Source of the DNA: Tolumonas lignilytica
GTDB lineage: Bacteria > Pseudomonadota > Gammaproteobacteria > Enterobacterales > Aeromonadaceae
Reading direction: 5' to 3'
Assembly (NCBI RefSeq): GCF_000527035.1
Contig: NZ_AZUK01000001.1
Coordinates: 868,001-932,000, forward strand
DNA: 64,000 bases
Position numbers and translations under genes: made by a program. The first letter of the stretch is position 1. The number at the start of each line of letters is the position of its first letter. Under the pieces are notes generated by a model. The model was given only the letters and a program-made list of their open reading frames with translations. It did no database searches and was not told where the DNA came from. This document shows, piece by piece, positions 42,991-52,900 of this stretch.

Positions 42991-44547
42991 TTACTCTTTA
43001 ACTTTCAGATCGCCGTAGTATGGGAAGTCCAGACCATTGACGATTGGCTTGATGTTCAGGTTGGTTTTCGCCGCCCACGATAGGTTTTGCCATTCCAATG
43101 GCAGATAGGCTGCATCCTTCACCAGAATTTTTTCGATCTGCTGCAGCATGGCGGTGCGCTTAGCCACATCTACTTCAGCATTAGATTCGGCAATCAGCTT
43201 ATCCACTTCTGGGTTGGAGTAACCACCGCAGTTGTATTGGCCTTTGCCGGTTTTGGCATCTTTAGTCTGCACCAGATATTCAAAGTAGTTACCTGAATCC
43301 TCTGTATCAGACTGCCAGCCAATCAGCTGCATACCGGCTGCGCACTTATCAAACTCAGGCCAGTACTGCGCTTTCGGCATCGTTTTCAGCGTTACTTTGA
43401 TGTTGATTTTAGACAACATGTTGGCAACCGCTTCTGAGATCTTGGCATCGTTGATGTAGCGGTTATTGGTTGCGATCATGGTGATCTCAAACCCTTTTTC
43501 CTGACCCGCTGCTTTCATCAACGCTTTGGCTTTCGCCAGATCATATTGCGGCACCAGATCTTTCGTATATCCCAGATAACCTTCTGGGCTCATCTGACCA
43601 GCCGGTGTCGCAAAACCCTTCATGATCTTCTCGACGATGCCTTTCTGGTTTACAGCCAGATTCACCGCTTCACGTACGCGCTGATCTTTAAACTGTGGCA
43701 CCACGTTCTGGTTCAGTTCAAACATCACAATACGGTTACTGGTTTCAGTCACCATTTGCAGTTTTTTATCTGATAGCACGCGATTCTGATCGTTCGGTGC
43801 AACAGGTGCAATCATGTCAACATCACCGGAAAGCAGTGCGGCAACACGGGTCGCATCCTCTTTAATCGGAACGATGGTCAGCTGATCAACATTCCCTGGT
43901 GATTTTTTATCCCAGTAATCTTTGTTACGTTCCAATACTAGTTTCACGCCCTGTTCACGGGAAACCAGCTTGAACGGACCGGTACCGGAAACATGGTTAG
44001 CCGCATAGGTGTTGGCCGCTTTTACGATCTCATCCTTGGCTTTACCATCGGCAGTTTTACCGGTGTAGAACTTAGAATCCATGATGAACAAGTAAGTCGC
44101 ATTCTGCAGCATCAATGGATATGGCACTTTGGCAACCAAATCCACAGTGTAGTCATCAACCTTCTTCATGCCCTGATAGACTTCAAACAAGCCTTTGAAA
44201 TCTTCAGATTTCAGCAGGCGGTTGAATGTCCAGACCACATCATCGGCAGTAAATGGATTGCCAGAGTGGAATTTCACACCTTTACGCAAATGGAAACGGA
44301 TGGTTTTAGGGTCCAGTTGTTCCCATGATTCCGCCAGACGACCTTCAAATTTCATGTCTTTGGTGAAACGCACCAGCGGATCAAACGCCATATGGGAAAA
44401 TTGCAGAATACCGCCTGACAACTGTTCATGAATATCCAGTGATTCTGGATCCGCATCCAATGCGACTTTCACATTGGCTGCATACAATGGCATACAAAGA
44501 CCAGCGGCCAACATCAGCGCGGCAATCTTGCTCATTCCTGTTTTCAT
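42991..44547 (-). CDS. Periplasmic peptide-binding protein, SBP family 5
   Basis: Solute-binding protein of 518 residues with a clear signal peptide (MKTGMSKIAALMLAAGLCMPLYAA, cut after about residue 23-24). The family 5 signature is present: VRFTKDMKFEGRLAESWE and LRKGVKFHSGNPFTADDVVWTFNRL. The ATG at 44547 has a GGGAG site. It should bind small peptides, glutathione, haem or similar in the periplasm; the exact ligand cannot be told from sequence. It lies just downstream of the double-ATPase gene, the order seen in gsiABCD. Confidence 0.92.
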   Translation of the reverse strand: MKTGMSKIAALMLAAGLCMPLYAANVKVALDADPESLDIHEQLSGGILQFSHMAFDPLVRFTKDMKFEGRLAESWEQLDPKTIRFHLRKGVKFHSGNPFTADDVVWTFNRLLKSEDFKGLFEVYQGMKKVDDYTVDLVAKVPYPLMLQNATYLFIMDSKFYTGKTADGKAKDEIVKAANTYAANHVSGTGPFKLVSREQGVKLVLERNKDYWDKKSPGNVDQLTIVPIKEDATRVAALLSGDVDMIAPVAPNDQNRVLSDKKLQMVTETSNRIVMFELNQNVVPQFKDQRVREAVNLAVNQKGIVEKIMKGFATPAGQMSPEGYLGYTKDLVPQYDLAKAKALMKAAGQEKGFEITMIATNNRYINDAKISEAVANMLSKINIKVTLKTMPKAQYWPEFDKCAAGMQLIGWQSDTEDSGNYFEYLVQTKDAKTGKGQYNCGGYSNPEVDKLIAESNAEVDVAKRTAMLQQIEKILVKDAAYLPLEWQNLSWAAKTNLNIKPIVNGLDFPYYGDLKVKE

Positions 44548-44565
44548 CAATTAGCTCCCTGTAGA

Positions 44566-46317
44566 TTAATTAGAATACTGATTCACAACTGCCGATTCGT
44601 CCGCGATCTGTAACCCAGCGCGGCTCATACCTTTGAATTCAGGCATCAGTGAAATCAACTTGCGGCTGTACTCATGCTGTGGTGACAAGAACAGTTCTTC
44701 TGTCTTCGCCACTTCCAGCAAAGTTCCTTTTTGCATCACACCAATCCGGTCACACATCTGACGGATCACCGGCAGATCGTGACTGATGAACAGCATGGTG
44801 AGTTTGAGTTCCTGCTGCAGATCTTTCAGCAGGTTGAGAATTTGCGCCTGTACCGACACATCCAGCGCAGACGTCGGTTCATCACAGATCAACAAACGAG
44901 GACGTGTTGCCAGCGCACGTGCAATCGAAATACGCTGCCGCTGACCACCCGAGAATTCATGCGGATATTTCAGCCCAGCTTTGCGACCCAAGCCGACGTG
45001 ATCCAACAGATCCCCTACGATATCAGCGATCTGGCGTTCACTTTCCGCCAATCCGTGAAAACGGATCGGCTCCGCAATGATATCTGCCACTTTCATGCGT
45101 GGATTCAGTGAGGAATATGGGTTTTGAAAGACCATCTGCATCTGACGGCGGAATGGGCGACGTTCTTTTTCTGTTTTCAGTGCCGTCAGATCAATCCCTT
45201 CAAAAATGATCTGACCTTCATGTGGCGGATAAAGCCCAGTGATAACACGGGCAATGGTTGATTTACCAGAACCGGACTCACCAACCAGACCAAAGGTTTC
45301 CCCTTCATTGATTTCAAAGCTGACATGGTTATTGGCCTGAACATATTCGCGGCGTGACGGGAACATTGAGTCTTTCGTAATAAAACGCAGACTGACATCT
45401 TTAACCTGCAACAGCGCGCCCCGATATTCACGATGTTCCTGCTGCTGACCCAGCCAGTGATTTTTCAGATCGATCGATGCAAGCGGTTCTGCCTCTTCAA
45501 TGTATGAAACCAGCGGAAAACGCACCAACTTGACATCAGAACGCGGGACCGCAGAAATCAGACTCTGCGTATAGGGATGATTCGGCGCACCCAAGACTTG
45601 TTCGGTAGTCCCGATCTCCACCAGCTCGCCACGATACATGACGGCCACACGATCCGTGATATTGGAAACCACGCCCATATCGTGCGTGACCAGCATGCAA
45701 CCGACCTGACGTTCTTTACACAGTTTCCGGATAAGTTGCAGGATCTGATCCTGAATCGAAACGTCCAATGCGGTAGTCGGTTCATCGGCAATGATCAGAT
45801 CCGGGTCGCAGCAAAGTGCAATCGCGATAACCACTCGTTGTCGCATACCACCAGAGAATTGATGCGGATATTGTTTAATGCGCAGATCAGGTTGCGGAAT
45901 ACCCACCGCTTCCATCAACTCCAATGCTTTCTCAAACGCTTCGTCCGGTTTTAATTCCGTATTCGCCAGCATAGTTTCCACTAACTGCTGCTCTACCGTG
46001 AACAACGGATTCAGTGACGTCATCGGGTCTTGAAATATAAAACCGATTTTAGCACCACGGATTTCACGAATTGCATCCGGAGATAAACCAGAAATTTTTT
46101 CACCATTCAAAAAGACATCACCCCGGGCAATACGGCCAGGTGGGCTTAATAAATCAATGACAGCATTACCAATTGTCGATTTACCGGCACCCGATTCACC
46201 TACCACACCCAGAATTTCGCCTTTTTCAATTGAGAATGACAGATCTTTCACTGCCGCCATCACCCCATGACGGGAAGGATATTCAATTCTTAAATTTCTG
46301 ACTTCCAGCAGAGACAT
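44566..46317 (-). CDS. Double-domain peptide ABC transporter ATPase (GsiA/YejF class)
   Basis: Protein of 583 residues made of two complete ABC domains. First: Walker A GESGAGKST at 40-48, signature SGGMRQR and Walker B DLIIADEPTTALD. Second: GESGSGKST, SGGQRQR and LLICDEPTSALD. Each ends in the Opp-type extension (HPYTQSLISAVP and HEYSRKLISLMP). This fused design, which replaces separate D and F proteins, and the gene order ATPase, binding protein, permease, permease match gsiABCD of E. coli, so a glutathione or small-peptide importer is a reasonable guess. Confidence 0.92.
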   Translation of the reverse strand: MSLLEVRNLRIEYPSRHGVMAAVKDLSFSIEKGEILGVVGESGAGKSTIGNAVIDLLSPPGRIARGDVFLNGEKISGLSPDAIREIRGAKIGFIFQDPMTSLNPLFTVEQQLVETMLANTELKPDEAFEKALELMEAVGIPQPDLRIKQYPHQFSGGMRQRVVIAIALCCDPDLIIADEPTTALDVSIQDQILQLIRKLCKERQVGCMLVTHDMGVVSNITDRVAVMYRGELVEIGTTEQVLGAPNHPYTQSLISAVPRSDVKLVRFPLVSYIEEAEPLASIDLKNHWLGQQQEHREYRGALLQVKDVSLRFITKDSMFPSRREYVQANNHVSFEINEGETFGLVGESGSGKSTIARVITGLYPPHEGQIIFEGIDLTALKTEKERRPFRRQMQMVFQNPYSSLNPRMKVADIIAEPIRFHGLAESERQIADIVGDLLDHVGLGRKAGLKYPHEFSGGQRQRISIARALATRPRLLICDEPTSALDVSVQAQILNLLKDLQQELKLTMLFISHDLPVIRQMCDRIGVMQKGTLLEVAKTEELFLSPQHEYSRKLISLMPEFKGMSRAGLQIADESAVVNQYSN

Positions 46318-46793
46318 CCGTCAACCTCTAATCTTGCAACAAAAATACGGTATTGGGAGACCAGAAGTGCACACTTCAGGCCAAGATAAGCGAACCATCT
46401 TATAAGGAAGATAAATTCATAGAAACAACAAAAAACAGGATTTGATTCCAGAAGACTAGCTATTTCACAAAATTAAATAAAAAAGGAGATAAATTGCTGA
46501 TTTTCTAAAGTAGAAAAAGAAAAAATGCGCTTTCCAGCAAAAATTTAATGAGGTCAGGATTGAATCCTTGTTGATTTATAAATAAAAAATCAACCATGTA
46601 GCAACATTTTCACAACAAGAAACAAAACATTATGCTTATCAGTGAGCACCAATATTGTGCAAATGGAACTGAACTGTGCAACTGGACTGTCATCGCATAA
46701 CCATTATGAAAAAATGAGAAGCAATGGTGCTGGTATCAGTCTATGAACTATAATTTGAGAGAAAATCAACTGAATATACTGACAGGATGAAAC
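46318..46793. other. AT-rich divergent region between the ABC operon and the pilin cluster
   Basis: No gene is seen in 476 bp. The left two thirds are strongly AT-rich. An imperfect direct repeat with period 19 begins at 46657 and 46676 (TGTGCAAATGGAACTG then TGTGCAACTGGACTG). A minus-10-like TATAAT at 46749-46754 lies 40 bp before pilE; I cannot find a good matching -35, so the pilin promoter may need an activator. Confidence 0.5.
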
Positions 46794-47213
46794 ATGCACC
46801 GGATGCAAACTGCGTCAGCAGCCCATCGCAGACCACGAGGTTTCACACTCCTCGAATTGATGATCGCCGTCGCCATTGTGGCGATAGTGGCTGCTATCGC
46901 CTATCCATCTTACCAAAGCCATCTGATCAGCAGCCGGCGGGCGGCGGCACAATCTCATTTGATGGATATTGCCCAAAATGAACAGCAGTATTATCTCAAT
47001 GCACGTAGTTATGCGGCCACAGTAAGCGCAATGAATATGACAACCCCCAGTGAAGTCTCCAGTTATTACACCATCTCGATTGCTGCCACTTCAGGTGCTC
47101 CGCCTACCTTTACCGCTACAGCAACCCCGATTACCGGAACCTCACAGGCTACTGACGGTGCGCTGAGCATCAACAATTCTGGTGTGAAAACATCCAGTAA
47201 CAACTCTTGGTAG
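46794..47213 (+). CDS. pilE: Type IV minor pilin PilE-like
   Basis: Prepilin of 139 residues. The leader is 16 residues with basic residues and ends RPRG, cut before FTLLELMIAVAIVAIVAAIAYPSYQ; the Glu at +5 is present. The rest is a small pilin globular domain rich in Ser and Thr. Closest in plan to the PilE minor pilin that sits in the pilus tip complex. Unlike in Pseudomonas, where pilE follows pilY1 and pilY2, it is the first gene here. AGGA lies 6 nt before the ATG. Confidence 0.8.
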   Translation: MHRMQTASAAHRRPRGFTLLELMIAVAIVAIVAAIAYPSYQSHLISSRRAAAQSHLMDIAQNEQQYYLNARSYAATVSAMNMTTPSEVSSYYTISIAATSGAPPTFTATATPITGTSQATDGALSINNSGVKTSSNNSW

Positions 47214-47217
47214 CTAT

Positions 47218-47709
47218 ATGATGAAAATAACTCGCCACCGCTCACCAAATGCTCGCCTTGCCGGATTCACGCTACTCGAACTGATGGTGGCCATTATTAT
47301 TATCAGTATCTTTGCTGCATTAGCTGGCCCATCCTTTTCCAGTCTCATCGCCAATCAGCGCGCCAAACGTGTAGCATCAGACATGTTTGGCAGTTTATTA
47401 ATTGCACGCAGTGAAGCCATCACACGTAATGCAAATGTGACTATGTCGCAAAAAAGTGGAGATTGGGCTAATGGCTGGCAAGTGACCGCTTCTGACGGCA
47501 CTGTGCTCGATGACAAAAATCAGGCAACCAGCGTCACCATTACGCCGTCACCCAGTACCAGCAGTGTTGTCTATAATGCATCGGGCCATCTCTCGACCAC
47601 CGCCCCCTCCTTTGTTATCACCACCACCGCAGGCTCAGACACCATTTACCAATGTGTGTCAGTGAGCCTCAGTGGTCGTCCCTATATGAAGGCGGCCTCG
47701 TCATGTTGA
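47218..47709 (+). CDS. fimT: Type IV minor pilin FimT/FimU (GspH-type)
   Basis: Prepilin of 163 residues; leader of 16 residues ending RLAG, cut before FTLLELMVAIIIISIFAALAGPSF. The region RAKRVASDMFGSLLIARSEAITRNANVTM is typical of the GspH/FimT domain. Part of the minor-pilin tip complex that initiates pilus assembly; FimT proteins have also been linked to DNA uptake. It starts 4 bp after pilE and overlaps the start of pilV by 7 bp. Confidence 0.85.
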   Translation: MMKITRHRSPNARLAGFTLLELMVAIIIISIFAALAGPSFSSLIANQRAKRVASDMFGSLLIARSEAITRNANVTMSQKSGDWANGWQVTASDGTVLDDKNQATSVTITPSPSTSSVVYNASGHLSTTAPSFVITTTAGSDTIYQCVSVSLSGRPYMKAASSC

Positions 47710-48296
47710 AATCACGTTCTTTTAATAGCCAATACCAGCAAGGGATGACACTTTTAGAGGTGTTGATATCACTCGTTATTTTAGCATTTGGCATTCTGGT
47801 GCTGGCAAATCTACAAGGTAAGATCCAGCTTTCTGATATTGAGTCTTATCAGCGCACGCAGGCCATTCTGCTGTTATCGGATATGACCGATCGTATCAAC
47901 AGCCATCGCCTGAATGCAGCCAGCTATGCATCTGCCACTACCATAGGTACGGGCGATAGCCAGCCTTCAGACTGTACCGGGATTTCAAGTACTGTCAGTG
48001 CTGCTGCACGCGATATCTGCGAGTGGAGTAATGAGTTAAAAGGCGCGAATGAAAAAATTGGATCAACCAATACCGGTGCCATGACGAATGCCCGGGGTTG
48101 TATTACGCAGCTTCAAGCACCGGATTCCACAGCCGGTATTTGTACACCTGGTATTTATCAGATCGCCGTCGTCTGGCAAGGCATGGTTTCAAGTGCCACA
48201 CCCACCATCACTTGTGGGCAGAACTTATATGGCTCAGAAGCTTTACGTCGTGTCATTTCCTCTCAAATTACGGTAGGGTTGACGTCATGCCAATAA
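47703..48296 (+). CDS. pilV: Type IV minor pilin PilV
   Basis: Prepilin of 197 residues; start at the ATG 47703, within the end of fimT. The leader ends YQQG, cut before MTLLEVLISLVILAFGILVLANLQ, the PilV-type N-terminus. The ATG 17 codons upstream is in the fimT frame overlap and is rejected. Part of the minor pilin core with PilW and PilX. Confidence 0.88.
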   Translation: MLKSRSFNSQYQQGMTLLEVLISLVILAFGILVLANLQGKIQLSDIESYQRTQAILLLSDMTDRINSHRLNAASYASATTIGTGDSQPSDCTGISSTVSAAARDICEWSNELKGANEKIGSTNTGAMTNARGCITQLQAPDSTAGICTPGIYQIAVVWQGMVSSATPTITCGQNLYGSEALRRVISSQITVGLTSCQ

Positions 48297-49438
48297 TCAA
48301 TCATGCGTTAAAGAGAGCAACCATAGGCGTGAACACGCAAACACATCAGGGCGGTTACACGATCATCGAACTGATGATCGCGGTCACTTTAGGATTGTTG
48401 CTTCTGGCCGGTCTCACCACGGTGTTTGTACAGAATAATCAGTCATCCAACGAAATTGAACGCGCCAATCAGCAAGCGGAAAACGGGCGTTATGCCATGC
48501 AGTTACTGACGTATGATCTGAGCAATGCGGGTTATCTGGTAGAATTCAACCCCACAGCACTGACCACACCGACAGCCAAACCCGATCCTTGTCTGACCGC
48601 CGTCAGTGATCTCAAATCAGCACTGCCGCTCTCAATACAAGGTTATGATAGTGATAACGCAGCCAGCACACCAACTTGTATCAGTAGTGACCTGCGTTTA
48701 GGGACGGATATTCTCGTCGTCCGTCGCGCTAGCAATTGCGCAGTCGGTGACACAGGTTGTGATGCTGTGGTCAGTGGTGCCCCTTATTTTCAGGCTTCAA
48801 CCTGTGGCAGCGCAACGGAGTTATCATCTTCAAACATAGCCAATTATTATGCGCTGGATACCAATACGGCCAATCTGACTTTGCATAAAAAGGATTGCAA
48901 CCCACCGACAGTGACAGGAACCGTTGCCCCCTACCATCAATACCTGACACATATCTATTTCATTGCCAATAACGACAAAACGGGGGACGGTATCCCTACG
49001 CTGAAGCGGGCCGAACTGGGTAGTAGTGGTTTTACGATTGTTCCACTGGTCGAGGGTATTGAAAACTTACAGATAGAATATGGCATAGACGGTATAAACA
49101 CTGATGGCACGGTTGCGGCGACTAAAACCGGCAGCCCTGCCATGTTTACAGCTGATCCCGATAGTCTGCACAGTTGCAACGCTGCCAGCTCGCCAACCTG
49201 TACTTTCTACTGGCGTAATACGGTAGCAACCAAAATCTATCTGCTGGCTCGTAACCTCACCACGACTGCGGGTTATAGCGATAACAAAACTTATTATCTA
49301 GGTTTAAAAGCCGACGGCACCACCGCCAACACAGTCAGTTCATCGTCTGATGCCGTTGCCTATCCCTCTGCCTATAAACGCCACGTTTACACTTCTGTAG
49401 TGCGGCTGAACAACGTAGCCGGAAGGAATACACCATGA
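48287..49438 (+). CDS. pilW: Type IV minor pilin PilW
   Basis: Prepilin of 383 residues; start at ATG 48287, overlapping the pilV end by 10 bp. The leader is long (23 residues) and ends QGG, cut before YTIIELMIAVTLGLLLLAGLTTVF. Then come NGRYAMQLLTYDLSNAGY, typical of PilW, and a large C-terminal domain with several Cys pairs. Overlaps pilX by 4 bp (ATGA). Confidence 0.88.
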   Translation: MPIINHALKRATIGVNTQTHQGGYTIIELMIAVTLGLLLLAGLTTVFVQNNQSSNEIERANQQAENGRYAMQLLTYDLSNAGYLVEFNPTALTTPTAKPDPCLTAVSDLKSALPLSIQGYDSDNAASTPTCISSDLRLGTDILVVRRASNCAVGDTGCDAVVSGAPYFQASTCGSATELSSSNIANYYALDTNTANLTLHKKDCNPPTVTGTVAPYHQYLTHIYFIANNDKTGDGIPTLKRAELGSSGFTIVPLVEGIENLQIEYGIDGINTDGTVAATKTGSPAMFTADPDSLHSCNAASSPTCTFYWRNTVATKIYLLARNLTTTAGYSDNKTYYLGLKADGTTANTVSSSSDAVAYPSAYKRHVYTSVVRLNNVAGRNTP

Positions 49439-49968
49439 AAACGACATTAGCGCATCAACGTGGCAACGTGACTCTCCTGGTCAGCCTGATCATGCTAATC
49501 TTAATGACCTTAATGGCCGTGACATCCTTTAAGCTCAACAAGGGAAGTCAGCAGATTGCCGGTAATATGCAACAACGTAATCAGACGATGAATGCCGCCC
49601 AAAGTGCCATTGAAAACGTCATCAGCAATATTAATTTCACCACAACACCCGGTGTTTCCAATACAACCGCTGCTTCGGTTAATAGCAGCGGCACCAACGA
49701 TATCAGTATTGTCACTACACCAACCTGCTCCGCCATTGTTCCGATACCAGCGTCGGCTCTCGATCCCGCCAACGCGAACGATGCTGGCTGCATATTGGGT
49801 AACTCTCAATCATTTGGTATTAGCGGCTCGAACAATGCTCCTTCTAGCCTGTGCTCAAATGCACTGTGGGACATCAGTGCCGCAGCCACGGATCTCTCCA
49901 GTAACGCGCAAGTCAGTATCAATCAAGGTACCGCTGTCCGCGTAGTTTCGACCACCCTCTGTCCGTAA
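49435..49968 (+). CDS. pilX: Type IV minor pilin PilX
   Basis: Prepilin of 177 residues; leader of 10 residues ends QRG, cut before NVTLLVSLIMLILMTLMAVTSF. There is Leu, not Glu, at position +5 of the mature protein, as in GspK-like tip subunits; QIAGNMQQRNQTMNAAQSAIE is typical PilX. It should cap the minor pilin stack beneath PilY1. Confidence 0.85.
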   Translation: MKTTLAHQRGNVTLLVSLIMLILMTLMAVTSFKLNKGSQQIAGNMQQRNQTMNAAQSAIENVISNINFTTTPGVSNTTAASVNSSGTNDISIVTTPTCSAIVPIPASALDPANANDAGCILGNSQSFGISGSNNAPSSLCSNALWDISAAATDLSSNAQVSINQGTAVRVVSTTLCP

Positions 49969-49985
49969 TTACGGAGGAAATTGTC

Positions 49986-52900
49986 ATGATTAATTTAAAC
50001 AATCTGAAACGCTTAGCACTGTTAAGCCTTTTCTCTCTCAATCTGACACCTGTCGCGGCCATCGCGGATGATATTGATATTTTTACCGGAGCTTCCGGTG
50101 GTGATGCAGCAGCACCCAATGTGATGTTTTTACTCGATACCACTGCTGATTTTGACTCAAATGCAACCAACCCTCTTGCTGGTACAGCAGGCTATAATAC
50201 GTCAGCTACTCAGGGTGGCGTTGAATTAAACTCAATAATTAATGAAATCAATGCATTATCAGCAAAAAGCACCTTGGTGGACATTGGTGTGTCCGCATTC
50301 AACGGCACATCAGCCGGCGTTTGGTATGGTGCACGTGACATCACTAATTCATCCAATTTGAATGTCTTAAAATATCTGTTAGCCAACTATTCTGTACATA
50401 CAGGAGCATGGAAACGCTCACAAGCCGAACGAACCGAGAGTGGTGCCTTGTATGAGTTGTATTTGTATTTCAACAGCCAGACACCATACGGTGGAACCCC
50501 CGGTACAAGCGGAAATGATTTGGTTGACTATTCAACGAATACGAACACAGGTTCAACCGTAAGACCTTCATCCAGCGGCACTCCGGCTGGGCTCACCGAC
50601 AATTTCGCGGTCGTCAGTGGAAAATATGTCAGCCCATCAACCGCCTGCTCAAAAAATTATGTCATCTATATCGTCAATAACAGTAATAACGATAACCCTA
50701 AATTTGATGCGCTTTCCTATGGAGGTTATCCCAGCCCTGCTCTGACTTACATTCCCGCGAATGCAGGCGGTGACAAAAGAGACCTCATGACGTGGGCCGA
50801 TTACCTGTACAAACAAGGGATCACACTCTATGTCATCGATGTGCAAAATGGCCACTCCAGCTCATCTTATACAAATAACCTGCAGCAGGCCGCTAAGCTG
50901 GGTGGTGGCAAATGGTTTAAGGTAGACGCAACGACAAGCACTTCAGTCACGGATCTATCCAGTACTTTATCTCAGATATTCACAGAAATTCAGGCGGTTA
51001 ACTCAACCTTTGCCTCCACCAGTCTGCCTGTCAGCACCACCAACCGGGCTCAGGAAAAAAATCAGGTCTTCATTCCGATGTTTCGCCCAGACTCTCAAGC
51101 CTATCCGCGCTGGATGGGTAACATGAAACAGTATCAATTAATTACTGTCGGTGGTTCCGTCGAGTTGGGGGATTCGTCTTCACCATCACAACAGGCCATC
51201 AACAATAACACCGGGTTTCCGACCGACTGTGCGGTGAGTTTCTGGACAACCACAACCACGACCGATACTACCAGTTTATATTACGATTACTGGAATCACA
51301 TTACCGAAACACCATCACCAAAGGGTGCATGCGCGGTAGCAACCCAGTGGTCAGATTCACCTGATGGCCCTGTTGTTGAAAAAGGCGGCACCGCCGAGGT
51401 CATTCGTAAAGGCAATAATCCGCCCACAACCAATACCACACCAACTTGGGCGGTTAACCGGACGATTTATACGCAACCACTGGCTGGCGGTACACTAACA
51501 GCATTCAATACCACCAGCTCCGGACTCTCCTCTACGGTGGTTAATTACACACAAGGTCAGGATGTTAATCTCGAATATAATGGTCGCACGGATACCTCGC
51601 TAACCAGACCCTCCTTGCATGGTGATACCATTCATTCCCGTCCTTTACCAATTGATTACGGTTCCAAGGTCGTGGTGTATTACGGCTCCAATGATGGCAT
51701 GTATCGGGCTGTGGACTCTTCGAATGGCAAAGAGCTTTGGGCTTTTGTGGCACCAGAACATTATTCCAAACTTCAACGTTTGTCATCGAACAGTCCGAAA
51801 GTCAAATATCCTAATTCGATAGATACCACCACCACCCCGAAAGATTACTTTTTCGATGGTTCCACTGGCATTTATCAGAACAGTGATAACTCTAAGATCT
51901 GGATTTATCCATCCATGCGCCGTGGTGGCCGGATGATCTATGCATTTGATGTGACCAACAATACGACACCAGTATTTAAATGGAAGGCTGGCTGCCCAAA
52001 TTTAACCGATGATACGGGTTGCAAAACGGGTATCGCCACTGATAGCAGCATGAGTGGTATCGGTCAGACTTGGTCAACCCCGCAGGTGGCAGAACATATT
52101 TCAGGTTATGACCACCCCGTTGTTATCATCGGTGGTGGTTATGACAGTGGCTCAGTTGCTGCGGCAAATGCTTCTGCACGTAACTGTGAAGATACAAATA
52201 GCGTAACGCTAACTGGTTGTTCAAGCCCAGAAAAAGGAGCTGCATTTTATGTGTTTGATGCCGATACCGGCGCACTGGTTAAATCATTCACAACTGATCG
52301 CAGTGTCGCTGGTGATATAGCGCTGATTGCTATCACCACCCCCAATGTGGTCGATCATGCTTATGTGGCCGACACGGGCGGCAATATCTACCGGATCGAT
52401 TTTAAATCCAGCGGCACCACAGACTGGGTCATGACCAAAATCGCCTATACCAATGGCGGTGGACGGAAATTCTTTTTCCCGCCAGCACTGTTGTCTGTCG
52501 GCACCAGCACTGTCTATCTGGCTCTGGGCAGTGGCGATCGCGAACATCCGTTATATTCACAATACCCCTATGCCAACGTGACCAACCGCTTCTATGTTTA
52601 CAAAGATAATCCACAGCTAATACCCGCTAGTGCTTATAACCTTGATAGCACCGACACTATGTTCGACAACACTACGGATGGCGGTTGCAGTTCATCCAGC
52701 GTGGCTAGTTCAGATAAGAAAGGCTGGTTTATGAATTTGAATCAGTATGGACAGGGAGAACAAACCGTGACATCCGCCCTCATTGCTTCGGGCTTGGTGG
52801 CATTCAGCACCAATCGCCCGATTGCCCCTGCTGTCGGCAGTTGCACTACTACCTTAGGTGAAGCTCGTGGCTACTGGGTGAATCTGTTTAACGGTTCCGG

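Noticed and set aside
46663-46683. Possible sigma-54 promoter upstream of pilE (TGG...TGC)
   Set aside because: The GG and GC elements are 11 bases apart instead of the required 10, and other positions match poorly.
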